Part shown: positions 6,630 to 13,446 of the stretch, in pieces
Layout: every line of letters begins with the position of its first letter
Numbering within the stretch: the first letter of the stretch is position 1
Origin: Asanoa sp040654855
Lineage (GTDB): Bacteria; Actinomycetota; Actinomycetes; Mycobacteriales; Micromonosporaceae
Assembly: GCF_040654855.1 (NCBI RefSeq)
Contig: NZ_JBFAIU010000205.1
Span: 1-13,446, forward strand
Length of the DNA: 13,446 nucleotides
Reading direction: 5' to 3'
Program-made: the position numbers and the translations under genes
The notes under the pieces: generated by a model
Databases searched by the model: none
The model's input: the letters and a program-made list of their open reading frames with translations, nothing else
Told to the model about the DNA's origin: nothing

Positions 6630-6646
6630 GTCATACGAGTTACGTT
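6618..6646 (+). promoter_or_regulatory. Promoter of the sugar importer / beta-helix operon
   Basis: TTGACG (6618-6623) and TACGTT (6641-6646) are separated by 17 bases. The -10 keeps T1, A2 and T6. The leader to ATG 6702 would be about 49 bases. The -35 box and spacer overlap the 6619-6633 palindrome. Confidence 0.55.
6619..6633. promoter_or_regulatory. Candidate GntR operator between divergent promoters
   Basis: TGACGT-CTA-ACGTCA is a perfect inverted repeat with six-base arms. Its centre is GT-N3-AC, which agrees with the FadR-subfamily operator pattern t.GTa.tAC.a known for this class. It overlaps the -35 box of the sugar operon promoter and the presumed -35 region of the gntR promoter, so one bound dimer could silence both. 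That the adjacent GntR protein binds here is inference from position and symmetry. Confidence 0.6.
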
Positions 6647-6701
6647 TCTCGGCACTCTGAGCACGATGGTCCCTCCCGCACCTTCTGGAGAGTGAGCGGC
6701 G

Positions 6702-7970
6702 ATGAAGCAGCGAGCACTGTGGTCAGCGGTCCTGATAGCGGTTCTGGCGGCGTCCGGGTGCGGGAGCGCCTCCGGCCCGAAGGAAGCGGACAAGGCAGCG
6801 TCCGGCGGGAAGCTCCTCGTCTGGGACTGGAAGTCCGGCGACGCCACCGCGGCCTCGTACGTGGCGAAAGCGAAGGCCGACTTCGCCAAGAAACACCCGG
6901 ACACGACGGTCGAGTTCGTGGCACAGCCCTTCGACCAGTACTACACGCTGCTGGGCGCGGCCGTGCAGGCCGGCAAGGGCCCCGACGTCATGCTGTTCAA
7001 CGGCGGCGGGCAGATCCGCGACCGCGTCGACTCCCTGGTCCCCCTCGACGAGTACATCGCGGACGACAAGCAGCGCCTGGCCGGCTGGGACGCGTTCGGC
7101 AAGGATGGCAAGACCTACGCGGCGCCCGTGACCCTGCAGGGGCACCCCATCTACTACAACAAGGCGCTCTACCAGAAGGCCGGCCTGAACCCCGACAACC
7201 CACCGCGGACGTGGGCCGAGTTCACCGCCAACTGCGCCGCCATCGCCAAGGCCGGCGCCAAGTGCTTCGCGCAGGGCAACAAGGAAGGCATCGGCATCCA
7301 GTTCTTCATGTCGGGCCTCGGCTCGGGGATCCTGACGCCCCAGGAGTACGACGACTGGATCGCCGGAAAGCGTGACTGGCAATCGCCCGACGTCAAGCGG
7401 CTCTTCCAGCTGTGGAAGGAGGTCAACGACTCCGGCCTGAACACGGACGGTGCCAACTCGACCGCCATGTTCAACGACGCCTTCGGGTTGTTCGAGGCGG
7501 GCAAGGGGGCCCACATGATCGGCCTGATGTCCGACATCGGCCACTGGAAGGACTTCAACGAGTTCCTGAAGCCGGAGAATGTCGGGGTCATGACGGCACC
7601 GGTCGTCACGGAGGGCGCCACGCCCAACCTCCCCTACGACGGCGGCATCGGCTACGCCGTGGCCAAGTCGACGAAGGACCCCAAGCTCGCCGCCGACCTC
7701 GTGCGTTCCCTGACCTCGACCGAGGCCCTCACCGCGTTCTACGCCGACGCCGGCGCGATCGCCGCCGACACCACGATCGACGTCTCCACGGCCGGCCCGG
7801 CGGTGGCCACGATCGTGTCCGACCTCAAGGCCGGAAAGCCCGCCCTGCACGTAGCCCTCTCCTCGAAGACGATCGACCTGATGGGACGCCTGTCCCAGCA
7901 GCTGCTCAGTGGTTCCGTCACGGTCGACGACGCGCTCAAGCAACTGGCCGCCTCGGACAAGCCGGCCTGA
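6702..7970 (+). CDS. Sugar ABC importer substrate-binding lipoprotein (SBP_bac_1)
   Basis: Lipid-anchored extracellular sugar-binding protein, 422 residues, typical length for the MalE/UgpB-like family. The signal peptide MKQRALWSAVLIAVLAASGC has its lipobox Cys at position 20, then a Ser/Gly/Lys linker. The mature part starts LLVWDWKSGD and has family stretches ADFAKKHPDTTVEFV, AGKGPDVMLFNGGG, PLDEYI, TLQGHPIYYNKALYQKAGL, PRTWAEFTANCAAIAK, FEAGKGAHMIGLMSDIGHW and YDGGIGYAVAKSTKDPKLAADL. ATG 6702 follows GGAGAG. It is the first gene of the five-gene operon, and the permease starts 3 bases after its stop. The sugar is unknown; a monosaccharide or small oligosaccharide released by the operon's own beta-helix enzyme is the simplest idea. 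Induction is probably by release of the GntR repressor. Confidence 0.94.
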   Translation: MKQRALWSAVLIAVLAASGCGSASGPKEADKAASGGKLLVWDWKSGDATAASYVAKAKADFAKKHPDTTVEFVAQPFDQYYTLLGAAVQAGKGPDVMLFNGGGQIRDRVDSLVPLDEYIADDKQRLAGWDAFGKDGKTYAAPVTLQGHPIYYNKALYQKAGLNPDNPPRTWAEFTANCAAIAKAGAKCFAQGNKEGIGIQFFMSGLGSGILTPQEYDDWIAGKRDWQSPDVKRLFQLWKEVNDSGLNTDGANSTAMFNDAFGLFEAGKGAHMIGLMSDIGHWKDFNEFLKPENVGVMTAPVVTEGATPNLPYDGGIGYAVAKSTKDPKLAADLVRSLTSTEALTAFYADAGAIAADTTIDVSTAGPAVATIVSDLKAGKPALHVALSSKTIDLMGRLSQQLLSGSVTVDDALKQLAASDKPA

Positions 7971-7973
7971 CCG

Positions 7974-8945
7974 ATGGTCAACCGCACCTCGCATCCGTCG
8001 GTCCGCCCGGCTCCGGCCGGGCGGGCCGCGGGCCCGCGGACGCCGTCGCCACCGCGCGCGGCGCGGCGGCGGGCCGCCCGCGGCATGCGCGGCGAACGAC
8101 TGGCGCCCTACGTCCTCGTCGCCCCGGCGATCCTGATCATCGTCGCGCTGCGGCTGTGGCCACTGACGCTCGGCGTCAACTTCTCCTTCACCGGCGACGG
8201 CGAGCGCGACGGAGCCGCGGTCGGGCTCGACAACTACAAGGAACTCTTCCAGGACCCGCTGTTCCAGATCGCCTTGCGCAACGTCGGCCTCCTGGTCCTG
8301 CTGCTGCCGATCGCGGTGGCCATCCCGGGTCTGCTGGCGACGTTCATCTACCTGCGCGTGCCGGGCCACCGGCTCTTCCGCAGCGTCTACTTCTTCCCCG
8401 CCGTGTTGTCCCCCGTCATCGTCGGGGCGATCTTCAACCTGCTGCTCGCCTTCGACGGTCCCCTCAACGCCGCGCTCGGCACCGTGGGTCTCGGACCCGT
8501 CGACTGGCTCGGCGACCCGGACATCGCCATGTTCGCGGTCGTCGGCGTCCACGTCTGGGCCACGTTCGGCATGGCTCTGGTGGTCTTCCTCGCCGGCTTC
8601 GCCACTTTGGACGGTGCCCTGCTCGACGCCGCCCGGGTCGACGGCGCATCCCTGGCGCAGGTCATCTGGCACGTGATCATCCCCGGCCTGTCGCGCACCA
8701 TCCAGTTCGTCTTCGTCACGACGATGATCGGCATGCTGACGTCCATGTTCGGTCTGCTCTACGTCATGACCAGCGGCGGGCCGGAGGGCTCCACCTACCT
8801 GCCCGAGTACTACATCTGGATCCAGCAGGGACAGCTGAACCGGCCGGCACTGGCCTCCGCGGCCTCGACCGTCCTCTTCGTCATCATGCTCGTCGTCGGG
8901 ATGCTGCAGCTGAGCCTGCTGCGCCGCGCCGTGAAGGAGTCCTGA
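7974..8945 (+). CDS. Sugar ABC importer permease, MalF-type
   Basis: Inner-membrane permease of the CUT1 sugar importer class, 323 residues. A Pro/Arg/Ala-rich cytoplasmic tail (about 1-42) precedes the first helix (YVLVAPAILIIVALRLWPL). The family stretch GLDNYKELFQDPLF, a periplasmic loop and further helices follow. The EAA loop that contacts the ATPase is DAARVDGASLAQVIWHVIIPGL. The late segment YVMTSGGPEGSTYLPEYYIW is typical of MalF-like subunits. ATG 7974 lies 3 bases after the binding-protein stop with no clear Shine-Dalgarno, so it is probably translated by coupling. An internal Met at residue 38 would remove the tail but also lacks a ribosome site. The gene ends in TGATG overlap with the next permease. 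No ATPase is present; actinomycetes commonly share one (MsiK) between sugar importers. Confidence 0.93.
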   Translation: MVNRTSHPSVRPAPAGRAAGPRTPSPPRAARRRAARGMRGERLAPYVLVAPAILIIVALRLWPLTLGVNFSFTGDGERDGAAVGLDNYKELFQDPLFQIALRNVGLLVLLLPIAVAIPGLLATFIYLRVPGHRLFRSVYFFPAVLSPVIVGAIFNLLLAFDGPLNAALGTVGLGPVDWLGDPDIAMFAVVGVHVWATFGMALVVFLAGFATLDGALLDAARVDGASLAQVIWHVIIPGLSRTIQFVFVTTMIGMLTSMFGLLYVMTSGGPEGSTYLPEYYIWIQQGQLNRPALASAASTVLFVIMLVVGMLQLSLLRRAVKES

Positions 8946-9772
8946 TGTCGCGCACCCCGGTGAGCCGCTGGCTGGTCGCCATACCCATGGGCCTGCTCGC
9001 CGCGGCGACCGTCTACCCGCTGCTGTTCACCGGCAACGTCGCGATGAAGACCAGACGGGAGTACGTCCTCGACCGGTTCGGCGTCTCGTCGTCGTTGCGC
9101 TTCGACAACATCACCGACGCGTGGACCAGCGTGGGGATGGGACGCTACTTCCTCAACTCGGTCGTCGTGGTCACCGCCGCGGTCGTCGTGCTCCTCCTGG
9201 TCGGTTCGATGGCCGGCTTCGCCCTGAGCCAGATCAGGTTCCGCGGATCGTCGATCCTGTTCCTGGGCTGCCTCGCGGCGCTGTTCATCCCCTTCCAGGT
9301 GATCATGGTGCCGCTGGCCCGGGTCATGGCCGACACCGGTCTCATCGACACGTATCCCGGCCTGGTCCTCGCCTACGTGGCGCAGTTCCTTCCGTTCACG
9401 GTGTTCCTGATGACCAGCTACTACCGCACGATCGCGCCGGAGATCATCGACGCCGCGCGGATCGACGGCAACAGCCTCTACGGCGTATACCGCCGGATCA
9501 TGCTGCCGATCGGCGCTCCCGCGCTGCTGTCGGTCGGCATCCTCAACGCCCTCTTCTGCTGGAACGACGTTCTGATCGCCCTGCTGATGATGCCGTCCGC
9601 CGAGCACCGCACGCTCATGGTCGGCGTGACCGCGCTGCGGGGCCAGTACTCGGCCAACATCCCCACCTTCGCGTCCGGCGTGCTCATCGCCGCGGCCCCC
9701 GTCCTCCTGCTCTACCTGTTCCTCCAGCGCCAGATCGCCGACGGGGTCACCGCCGGCGCCACGAAAGGCTGA
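8945..9772 (+). CDS. Sugar ABC importer permease, MalG-type
   Basis: Second CUT1 permease, 275 residues, the normal MalG size. It has the N-terminal helix LVAIPMGLLAAATVYPLLF, the segment FDNITDAW, YFLNSVVVVTAAVVVLLLVGSMAGFAL, the conserved FIPFQVIMVPL and GLIDTYPGLVLAYVAQFLPF, and the EAA loop DAARIDGNSLYGVYRRIMLPI. The ATG overlaps the previous stop by one base (TGATG, 8943-8947) and has AAGGAG upstream; the open frame runs much further 5' but that part is not coding. It pairs with the MalF-type permease to form the channel. The enolase-family gene starts one base after its stop, so sugar entry and metabolism are made from one mRNA. Confidence 0.94.
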   Translation: MSRTPVSRWLVAIPMGLLAAATVYPLLFTGNVAMKTRREYVLDRFGVSSSLRFDNITDAWTSVGMGRYFLNSVVVVTAAVVVLLLVGSMAGFALSQIRFRGSSILFLGCLAALFIPFQVIMVPLARVMADTGLIDTYPGLVLAYVAQFLPFTVFLMTSYYRTIAPEIIDAARIDGNSLYGVYRRIMLPIGAPALLSVGILNALFCWNDVLIALLMMPSAEHRTLMVGVTALRGQYSANIPTFASGVLIAAAPVLLLYLFLQRQIADGVTAGATKG

Positions 9773-9773
9773 C

Positions 9774-11063
9774 ATGCGCATCACCGGGTATCGAACGCTG
9801 ACGACGGTCCACGAGTGGGGCCGGCCCGTCGGCGACGCCAACGGCGTCTACGCCGACGGCGGCGTGCCGGTGCCGATCGTCATGGTCGACACCGACGAGG
9901 GCATCACGGGCATCGGGCTCGGCCCCCACTCCCACATCGACTCCGTCTTCCCGGCGATCGTGGGCGAGGACCCGCGCGGCGTCACGGCGCTGTACGACCG
10001 CATGCTCAGGCAGACCTTCAAGGCCGGCCACGCCGGATCCGTCTTCGGCACCATCGGCGCCCTCGACACCGCGCTGTGGGACATCAAGGCCCGGGCGGCC
10101 GGCGAACCCCTGTGGCGCATGCTCGGTGGGCGCGACCGCACGGTCCCCGCGTACGCCTCCGGTCTGGACATCGGCCTGACCGACGACGAGCTCGTCGCGC
10201 TCTACGCCGGGTACGCGGCCCGGGGCCTGCGGGCCGCCAAGCTCAAGGGCGGCCTCGACGTGGAACACGACCTGCGCCGCCTGCTGCTGGTGCGCGAGGT
10301 GTTGACCGACGCCGCACACGGCCTGCGACCCGGCCTGATGCTCGACGCCAACGAGTGCTGGACCCGCAAGCAGGCCGTGCGGCACGTCCGCGAGTTCGAG
10401 CGCGCCCTGGATCTCACCTGGATCGAGGAACCGGTCAGGCGCTGGGACGCCGCCGGCCTCGCCGCCGTCAGCCAGGGCGTCCACGCCTCGGTCGCCAGCG
10501 GCGAGAACCTCACCGGCCTGGAGCAGTTCCGTCCGCTGATCGCGGCCGGAGCCGTCGACGTCGTGCAGACCGCCGCGGTCTGGGGCGTCACCCACTTCCT
10601 TCGCGTGTCGGCGCTGGCCCACGCCCACGACCTGCCCGTCAGCCCGATCGGCACCACACCGGTCGGCCTGCTGCACGCGGCCACGTCCGTGCCCAACCAT
10701 CTGGCCAGCGAGCTGCAGGACCTGCACCCGCCGGTCGGCGTCTCGGTCGACGTGTCGGTCGAGGACGGCGCGTTCGTGCTCGGCGACTCCCCCGGCCTCG
10801 GGCTCGCGATCGACGAGGCGGTCGTCGCGACCTCGGCCCGCCACATCGACACCAGCACGGCCGACGGGCCACACGTCCGGCCCGAGCGGGCCGGGCACCG
10901 CCTGTTCGCCGTGCCCGACCACCTTGTGACCGCCCGCCGCCACGTCGCGAACGGCGCGCACCGGTCGAGCGGCAGCGCGGCCTTCGATCGGGCACTCCCC
11001 CGTCCCGTCCCGCAACAGGAGGTCCCATGCTCGGATCCTCACCCACCACGGTCCGCAGGCTGA
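9774..11063 (+). CDS. Enolase-superfamily (mandelate racemase/muconate lactonizing) enzyme
   Basis: Cytoplasmic Mg-dependent enzyme that would abstract a proton next to a carboxylate, as in sugar-acid dehydratases and racemases. The capping domain (about 1-120) has VPIVMVDTDEGITGIG and ALDTALWDIKARAAGEPL. The barrel has the K156-L-K158 base motif and metal ligands Asp191 (LMLDAN), Glu218 (WIEEP) and Glu244 (SGEN). By eye, the usual Asp of QPD is Ala267 (QTA) and the usual PH is Pro291-Ile292, so the second-face Asp/His dyad seems absent. The domain should end near residue 375 (GPHVRPERAGHRL); some 50 Arg/Pro-rich residues follow and overlap the next gene by 37 bases. ATG 9774 has GAAAGG upstream and lies one base after the permease stop. 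A sugar-acid substrate is inferred from context. Confidence 0.9.
   Translation: MRITGYRTLTTVHEWGRPVGDANGVYADGGVPVPIVMVDTDEGITGIGLGPHSHIDSVFPAIVGEDPRGVTALYDRMLRQTFKAGHAGSVFGTIGALDTALWDIKARAAGEPLWRMLGGRDRTVPAYASGLDIGLTDDELVALYAGYAARGLRAAKLKGGLDVEHDLRRLLLVREVLTDAAHGLRPGLMLDANECWTRKQAVRHVREFERALDLTWIEEPVRRWDAAGLAAVSQGVHASVASGENLTGLEQFRPLIAAGAVDVVQTAAVWGVTHFLRVSALAHAHDLPVSPIGTTPVGLLHAATSVPNHLASELQDLHPPVGVSVDVSVEDGAFVLGDSPGLGLAIDEAVVATSARHIDTSTADGPHVRPERAGHRLFAVPDHLVTARRHVANGAHRSSGSAAFDRALPRPVPQQEVPCSDPHPPRSAG
11017..11022 (+). promoter_or_regulatory. Ribosome binding site that sets the beta-helix enzyme start
   Basis: AGGAGG, a full anti-Shine-Dalgarno match, stands four bases before ATG 11027. 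The signal peptide begins there, although the frame stays open for over 1.2 kb upstream through the enolase-family gene. It lies inside that gene's 3' end. Confidence 0.85.
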
Positions 11064-13411
11064 CATCGGCCGCGGTGGCCACCGGTCTGGCCGTCGCGAC
11101 GACGGTCCTGATCGCCCCGGCCGCGCCGGCTCTGGCGGCCACCACCACGCTCTACGCCGCGCCCGCGGGCGGCGACACCGCCTGCTCCAGCAGCCAACCG
11201 TGCTCCCTGTCCGCCGCGCAGGCGCGCGTGCGGTCCCTGGTCGGCGCGATGACCGGCGACATCGTCGTGCAACTGGCCGGCGGCACCTACCGGCTGACCG
11301 CGCCGCTGCGGTTCACGGCCGCCGACTCCGGCGCCAACGGCTACCGCGTGTCCTGGCAGTCAGCCCCGTCCGCGCAACCCGTGATCAGCGGCGCCCGGGC
11401 CGTCGCCGGCTGGACGCTCGTCGACTCCGGCCGCAACATCTGGCGGGCCAACGTCGGCGCCGGGCTCGACAGCCGGCAGCTCTACGTCAACGGCGCGCTC
11501 GCCACCCGGGCCCGCACCCAGGTCAACCGCGGCGACTTCACCGCCTCCAGCACCGGGTTGAGCTTCACCAACAGCGCACTGGGCTATCTCAACAACCTGG
11601 CCAACAAGAGCCGGGTCCAGCTGGAGAGCGTCAACTCCTTCACGGACCGGTACGTCTCGGTCCAGAGCATCAGCGGCAACGTCATCACCATGCAGCAGCC
11701 GGGCTGGAGCAACAACAACTTCGGGTACGACACCTTCACCAGCCCGCACCGGGCCGGGCCGCTCTACCTGGCGAACGCGTACGAGTTCCTTGACGCGCCG
11801 GGTGAGTGGCACCTCGATCCCGGCACCGGCGCGCTGTCCTACATCCCGCTCAGCGGGCAGAACATGAACAGCGTCGCCGTGGAGCTGCCGACCCTCCAGT
11901 CCCTGGTCAGCGTCGGCGGCACCTACGACGCACCCGCACACCACCTCACCTTCAGCGGGATCACCTTCACCGGCACGAGCTGGCTCGGCGCGAGCAGCAA
12001 CCAGGGCTACGTGGACCAGCAGACCGGCGCCTACATCAGCGGCAACTGGAGCTGGCCCGGATTCAGCACGTGTCACAACGGCTGCCCACAGTTCGAGGCG
12101 ACCCGGCCCAACTGGCAGCAGATGCCGGCCGCGGTGCAGGTGTCGGCGGCCAACAACGTCACGTTCAGCGACGCGCGGTTCGTCAACCTCGGTCAGACCG
12201 CCATCGGCATCGGCAACGACGCCAACGCCCACTCGAGCGGGGTCGGCCTCGGCACGAGCAACATCACCGTCACCCGGTCCGAGATCGCCCGCAACGCGGC
12301 CGGCGGGATCGTGGTCGGCGGTGTCCGCGCCGACGCGCACCACCCCAGCGACCAGAGGATGGTCAACCGGGACGTCACCATCAGCGACAACCGGCTGCAC
12401 GACCTGGGCATCGAGTACCGCGGCATCGTCTCGGTGCTCACGACGTACGTCACCAACTCGACGGTCTCGCACAACGAGGTCTACAACCTGCCGTACACCG
12501 GGATGTCCATCGGTTATGGCTGGGGCTCCAACGACGCGGGCGGCAGCGACCACTACGCGGACCGCGGCCTCTACAACTACCAGCCGCGCTACACCACGGC
12601 GACGACGGCGTCCAACAACCGGCTGGTCGGCAACTACGTCCATGACGTGATGCAGCAGATGAACGACGGTGGCTGCATCTACACGCTCTCGGCGAACCCC
12701 GGCGGGCTGGTCAGCGACAACTACTGTCTGCGGACCAACGGATACTTCGGGATCTACTTCGACGAGGGCTCCCGCTACTTCACCGCCCGCAACAACGTCT
12801 TCTCGTCGACCGGCACGTGGGCCACCGCCAACTACTGGTTCGCCGAGAACATGGGCAACTTCACGGTCACCAACAACTGGTCGACCAACGGCAGCACGAA
12901 CGTGACCAACGGCGACCGCGGCAACGTCGTCTCCGGCAACGTCACGGTGACCAACGGCAACTGGCCGTCCGGTGCCCAGTCGGTGATGGCCAGCGCCGGA
13001 CCGCAGAGCACGACAAACCCGCAGAGCGTCACCATCGTCGGTGGTGCGTCCGGCCGCTGCGTCGACGTACCGGGCTCGGCCACGGCCAACGGCACACAGG
13101 TGGCCCTGTGGGACTGCCACGGCGGCACGAACCAGCGGTGGACGTACACGTCGAGCAAGCAGTTGACGGTGTACGGCAACAAGTGCCTGGACGCCTCGAA
13201 CCAGGGCACCACCAACGGCACGGCGGCCATCATCTGGGACTGCAACGGCCAGACTAACCAGCAGTGGAACGTCGGCACCAACGGCACGATCACCAGCGCC
13301 CAGTCGGGCCTGTGCCTGGACGCCAGCGCCAACGGCACAGCCAACGGCACGAAACTGCACCTCTGGTCCTGCCACGGCGGCACGAACCAGCAGTGGATCC
13401 TGCGCGGCTGA
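11027..13411 (+). CDS. Secreted right-handed beta-helix glycosidase (GH141-like) with ricin B-type lectin
   Basis: Exported polysaccharide-active protein of 794 residues. The signal peptide ends about Ala37 (APALA-A). The N-terminal part (42-160) has the LYAAPAGGD, AGGTYRL, PVISGARAVAGW, NIWRAN and RQLYVNG pattern I associate with GH141, whose described activities are alpha-L-fucosidase and xylanase. Residues about 290-640 are Asn/Thr/Gly-rich parallel beta-helix coils. MNDGG (Asp547) and FDEGS (Asp579, Glu580) are acidic clusters that could be catalytic (inference). Residues 668-794 form a beta-trefoil ricin lectin/CBM13 with three QxW repeats: Q703-W705, Q745-W747 and Q788-W790. The fold and lectin are clear; the GH family is by eye only, and a lyase or other beta-helix family is possible. 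It is the last gene of the importer operon and overlaps the enolase-family gene by 37 bases. Confidence 0.9.
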   Translation: MLGSSPTTVRRLTSAAVATGLAVATTVLIAPAAPALAATTTLYAAPAGGDTACSSSQPCSLSAAQARVRSLVGAMTGDIVVQLAGGTYRLTAPLRFTAADSGANGYRVSWQSAPSAQPVISGARAVAGWTLVDSGRNIWRANVGAGLDSRQLYVNGALATRARTQVNRGDFTASSTGLSFTNSALGYLNNLANKSRVQLESVNSFTDRYVSVQSISGNVITMQQPGWSNNNFGYDTFTSPHRAGPLYLANAYEFLDAPGEWHLDPGTGALSYIPLSGQNMNSVAVELPTLQSLVSVGGTYDAPAHHLTFSGITFTGTSWLGASSNQGYVDQQTGAYISGNWSWPGFSTCHNGCPQFEATRPNWQQMPAAVQVSAANNVTFSDARFVNLGQTAIGIGNDANAHSSGVGLGTSNITVTRSEIARNAAGGIVVGGVRADAHHPSDQRMVNRDVTISDNRLHDLGIEYRGIVSVLTTYVTNSTVSHNEVYNLPYTGMSIGYGWGSNDAGGSDHYADRGLYNYQPRYTTATTASNNRLVGNYVHDVMQQMNDGGCIYTLSANPGGLVSDNYCLRTNGYFGIYFDEGSRYFTARNNVFSSTGTWATANYWFAENMGNFTVTNNWSTNGSTNVTNGDRGNVVSGNVTVTNGNWPSGAQSVMASAGPQSTTNPQSVTIVGGASGRCVDVPGSATANGTQVALWDCHGGTNQRWTYTSSKQLTVYGNKCLDASNQGTTNGTAAIIWDCNGQTNQQWNVGTNGTITSAQSGLCLDASANGTANGTKLHLWSCHGGTNQQWILRG
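13115..13136 (+). repeat. Copy 1 of a 22-base exact repeat in the ricin domain
   Basis: Identical to 13370-13391, 255 bases away, both in frame and encoding CHGGTNQ of trefoil units 1 and 3. The middle unit has diverged to CNGQTNQ. Exact DNA identity suggests recent duplication or conversion within the lectin. Confidence 0.8.
13370..13391 (+). repeat. Copy 2 of a 22-base exact repeat in the ricin domain
   Basis: Identical to 13115-13136; see that entry. It encodes the last QxW unit before the C terminus. Confidence 0.8.
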
Positions 13412-13446
13412 CCACGCGGACCGGCTCGGGCGCTCTGTCGAGTGCC

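Noticed and set aside
6723..8672. Long - strand open frame (about 650 codons) opposite the sugar-binding protein and permease genes
   Set aside because: Low-complexity translation without a recognisable domain, and no ribosome site; shadow of the real genes.
11360..13375. Long - strand open frame opposite the beta-helix enzyme gene
   Set aside because: Val/Ala/Arg/Gly-rich shadow of an Asn/Thr-rich gene; no start signal or family resemblance.
1..13446. Mobile elements, CRISPR arrays, tRNA/rRNA genes, phage or defence genes
   Set aside because: No transposase, integrase, spaced direct repeats, tRNA-like folds or defence domains were seen in any stretch; the content is metabolic throughout.

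Overview
The window is about 70% GC, with GTG starts, strong GGAGG-type ribosome binding sites, tightly packed operons, secreted CBM2- and ricin-linked enzymes, and sugar importers without their own ATPase. This points to a saprophytic actinomycete, of the Streptomyces or Micromonosporaceae kind; the genus cannot be fixed from sequence reading alone. I see no tRNA, rRNA, CRISPR, insertion sequence or phage gene. No gene-free stretch exceeds 300 bases; the longest are 5530-5786 (257 bases) and 6555-6701 (147 bases).

Left block (1-4248). The 3' part of an acyl-CoA ligase enters on the + strand and overlaps tail-to-tail, by 77 bases, a PaaX-family regulator on the - strand. The regulator is the last gene of a - strand operon that reads: NMT1/SsuA-type lipoprotein, permease, permease, PaaX. 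A promoter with a perfect TTGACA box precedes the lipoprotein gene. No ATP-binding subunit is present.

Middle block (4249-6701). A secreted CE1/'PHB depolymerase'-type esterase with a C-terminal CBM2 lies on the - strand. Its Shine-Dalgarno and start codon can fold into a 13-bp hairpin, and a 27-base near-perfect palindrome lies further upstream. Next comes a FadR-type GntR regulator with a complete FCD metal site. It is divergent from the right-hand operon across a 147-base region holding two promoters and a perfect GT-N3-AC type palindrome.

Right block (6702-13411). A five-gene + strand operon encodes a sugar-binding lipoprotein, two MalFG-type permeases, a mandelate-racemase/enolase superfamily enzyme, and a secreted beta-helix glycosidase (GH141-like) carrying a ricin-type lectin. 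Junctions are 3 nt apart, overlapping by 1 nt, 1 nt apart and overlapping by 37 nt, so this is almost certainly one transcript under GntR control.

Taken together (inference), this is a plant cell-wall locus. The secreted beta-helix enzyme releases a sugar, the importer brings it in, and the enolase-family enzyme acts on it or on its acid form. The CBM2 esterase removes ester groups. The adjoining importer, CoA ligase and PaaX regulator could import, activate and sense a released aromatic acid. The enolase-family protein lacks the usual Asp/His catalytic dyad, so its reaction is open.
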